Assembly (NCBI GenBank): GCA_045602325.1
Contig: JAZSBH010000164.1
Coordinates: 1 to 50,230 of the forward strand
Source: CAMEON01 sp045602325
GTDB lineage: Bacteria > Bacillota > Clostridia > Oscillospirales > CAG-272
Reading direction: 5' to 3'
Length of the DNA: 50,230 nt
Made by a program: the position numbers and the translations under genes. This document shows positions 48,703 to 50,230 of the stretch, in pieces; the stretch's first letter is position 1, and each line of letters begins with the position of its first letter. The notes under the pieces were generated by a model that was not told the DNA's origin, ran no database searches, and was given only the letters and a program-made list of their open reading frames with translations.

Positions 48703-49842
48703 TTAAAAATCCAGTTCCTCGCCCTTGTGGTTGGTAAACCTATGGGTGATGCCGTCCTTGGCGAAGGTCAGGGCGGTGCCGGTGTATTCACCGGGCTTAT
48801 GGTTGCCCTTCAGGGGCTCGGGATGATCCTGATGGGTGGCGGTAAGGAGTGTCTTGAAGGTCGGGATGGGGGCGCCGTGGTAGTCAGAGTCGGGCTGGAC
48901 GCCTACCTTGTGCTCGTGACCGCAGATCAAAAGATCAATGCCGATCTGATTCAGGGAAGCGATCCAGGCCTCGTAGATCTCGGGGTTTCTGTCGTTGAAG
49001 GGGCGGTCGGTGCGGGTGAAATTGATGTGGCAGAAAGCAACTCTGCGGGTGATCCCCTCGGCGGCGTAGGTGTTTTTTGCATTGGCGACAAGGCCTTTAA
49101 GATAGGCGGTCTGGGCATGGCGGAAGCCCACGTAATCGGCTACGCCGCCGTACTCGATGCTGGCATCGGGCTTGTCCTCGCCGCAGTCCAGCACCACGCC
49201 CCAGATCTTGCCCGCGCGGAAGGTGTAGTAGGTGGCGCCCCCGCGAGTGGGGATGTAATTCGTCAAATGCTCGGCCATGTAGCCGCGGGTGTCGTGGTTG
49301 CCGCGGACGTAGAGGGCAGGGAAGCGCCCGCCCGTGACGGCGGCGGTGAGGCGGTGCAGGGTGATGATCTGCTCTCTCGTGGCGGCGGAGTCGCCGATGT
49401 CGCCCAGCAACACCAACAGGTCGATATGGGGGCGGAGAAGCGCGGTTTCGGCGGGGGTCACCGCGTCGCCGTGGGTGTCGGCCAGGACGTAGACCTCCAC
49501 GGGACCCTCGGTGGGGATGGGGGTGAAGTCGTAGTCGTAGGCCTCGGTGGGCTCGGGCTTGGGGTAGTAGTTGCAGTGATCCGCCAGGGGGGCGAGGTGG
49601 ACGCGGTAACGGCGGGTCTTATCCAGGAGAGCCATGGGCACCTTGATCTTGTGCACCTCGGTGTCGGTACGCATGACGCCGTTTATATTGTCGGTGAAGG
49701 TCAGGCCGTCCACCACGACCGAGGCCAGGGCATTTCGGCGGCAGATGAGGATGATCTCGTAGTCCTGTTCAACGAGGAATACCCCGGGATGGCAGAGCAG
49801 GGTGGGTTCTGCCATGGGAATCAGAGGTTGGGGGTGAGGCAT
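48703..49842 (-). CDS. Metallophosphoesterase with N-terminal beta domain
   Basis: 379 residues. Residues 1-115 are a beta-rich domain without known motifs; residues 116-379 are a calcineurin-type phosphoesterase: VLADTHGDA (Asp122, His124), LLGDIGDS (Asp148), YVRGNHDTRG (Asn182, His183), AFCHINF and LICGHEHKVG. It would cleave a phosphate mono- or diester; the substrate is unknown. AAGGAG within the end of the upstream gene supplies the ribosome binding site; the two are coupled with 1 nt between stop and start. Confidence 0.85.
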   Translation of the reverse strand: MPHPQPLIPMAEPTLLCHPGVFLVEQDYEIILICRRNALASVVVDGLTFTDNINGVMRTDTEVHKIKVPMALLDKTRRYRVHLAPLADHCNYYPKPEPTEAYDYDFTPIPTEGPVEVYVLADTHGDAVTPAETALLRPHIDLLVLLGDIGDSAATREQIITLHRLTAAVTGGRFPALYVRGNHDTRGYMAEHLTNYIPTRGGATYYTFRAGKIWGVVLDCGEDKPDASIEYGGVADYVGFRHAQTAYLKGLVANAKNTYAAEGITRRVAFCHINFTRTDRPFNDRNPEIYEAWIASLNQIGIDLLICGHEHKVGVQPDSDYHGAPIPTFKTLLTATHQDHPEPLKGNHKPGEYTGTALTFAKDGITHRFTNHKGEELDF

Positions 49843-49843
49843 G

Positions 49844-50068
49844 TCAATTCTCCTTATCTTCGACCTTGTCCATGTAGGGGGTAATGTCGATCTTGGCTAG
49901 CTCGGAGGCGGGAATTTTGGATTTGGCACGCTCGTAGTACTGGATGGTATTGCGGAGCATGAGGGTGAACTGGCTCTGGGGGTTACGCCCCTCGGCCTCG
50001 GAGACGTAGATCAGCTTGCGGAGAAGATCCTCGGAGAGGCGGACGGGGACGGTGTAGGTTTGTTTCAT
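49844..50068 (-). CDS. Ribbon-helix-helix (Arc/MetJ-like) protein
   Basis: 74 residues from ATG 50068, with AAAGGAG upstream. The first 45 residues fit the RHH fold: strand TYTVPVRLSE, helix DLLRKLIYVSEAEG, helix NPQSQFTLMLRNTIQYYERA. RHH proteins bind DNA as dimers, often as antitoxins or repressors. It precedes the metallophosphoesterase gene, and no recognisable toxin is between them. DNA-binding regulation of this pair is inferred. Confidence 0.75.
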   Translation of the reverse strand: MKQTYTVPVRLSEDLLRKLIYVSEAEGRNPQSQFTLMLRNTIQYYERAKSKIPASELAKIDITPYMDKVEDKEN

Positions 50069-50111
50069 GAGAGAACTCCTTTCGGGAAGAAAATCATGAT
50101 TAGAAAGGTTT

Positions 50112-50218
50112 AAATTTGGGTTTATCGGTGAGTTTATTTGCACCTTTCTGTCCATGGCGACAGAAAGGTGCCCAAAGAGCGCCACCTAAGGAAGGTACCC
50201 ACGGTACCTTCCTTAGGT
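50112..50218. repeat. Palindromic repeats at the right end
   Basis: 13-bp arms at 50140-50152 and 50159-50171 (GCACCTTTCTGTC). 16-bp arms at 50184-50199 and 50203-50218 (ACCTAAGGAAGGTACC). A piece (50112-50128) matches the outer arm of the MITE-like element at 43660-43676 with one mismatch. No gene is visible after 50068 to the end. Confidence 0.7.
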
Positions 50219-50230
50219 ATCTATCCCCCT

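Overview
The window is a stretch of a moderately GC-rich chromosome from a Gram-positive, low-G+C-lineage (Firmicutes) anaerobe. It most resembles uncultured Clostridia of the gut or rumen, perhaps Oscillospirales; that placement is inference from gene order and protein style. The supports are: a fused S10-spc-alpha ribosomal superoperon in Firmicutes order (rpsJ to rplQ, with adk-map-infA-rpmJ inside), a short zinc-type S14, sigma-A promoters close to TTGACA-17-TATAAT, strong AAGGAGG ribosome binding sites and intrinsic terminators. No rRNA, tRNA, CRISPR array, prophage or insertion-sequence transposase was seen.

Region by region. (1) 1-2400, minus strand: a three-gene operon of membrane protein, HTH regulator and iron-type alcohol dehydrogenase (cut by the window edge). 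(2) 2590-19344, plus strand: the ribosomal superoperon, from one strong promoter with a roughly 285-nt structured leader to a strong terminator after rplQ. Unusually, it is interrupted by several 99-247-nt spacers with hairpins. (3) 19360-23880: a GH106-like enzyme (minus), then a double-GNAT acetyltransferase and an SDR oxidoreductase (plus), ending in a cluster of perfect palindromes. (4) 23895-29606, minus strand: a compact six-gene unit (rtcB, PHP phosphatase, MutS-like ATPase, PspC protein, Lrp regulator, aminotransferase) read from one promoter that is divergent from a radical SAM gene (29818-30813). (5) 30889-40322: a GH78-like rhamnosidase followed by four tandem paralogous exported proteins, each with its own promoter and ending in the same Gly-Cys / hydrophobic / KKK tail. 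(6) 40412-42939, minus strand: a CPA-type cation/proton antiporter and an SGNH hydrolase. (7) 42940-43870: no large gene, but a promoter-to-terminator unit of about 380 nt with small overlapping ORFs and long-range stems, then a second strong promoter and a MITE-like palindromic element. (8) 43871-46830: a second GH106-like enzyme and a coupled leucine-rich protein. (9) 46918-48636: a CNNM/CorC-type metal transporter behind a leader with a terminator-like hairpin. (10) 48703-50068, minus strand: a metallophosphoesterase coupled to a ribbon-helix-helix protein, with palindromic repeats to the window end.

How the parts may work together: the three rhamnosidase-type hydrolases and the SGNH hydrolase suggest use of rhamnose-containing plant or mucosal glycans. 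Those enzymes lack signal peptides, so they would act on imported oligosaccharides, while the four exported proteins are the obvious surface-exposed partners. The four-gene surface array, with an alternating A-B-A-B relationship and a shared C-terminal signal, is the best candidate for an undescribed system; its function is unknown. The second candidate is the small RNA/small-peptide locus at 43131-43548.
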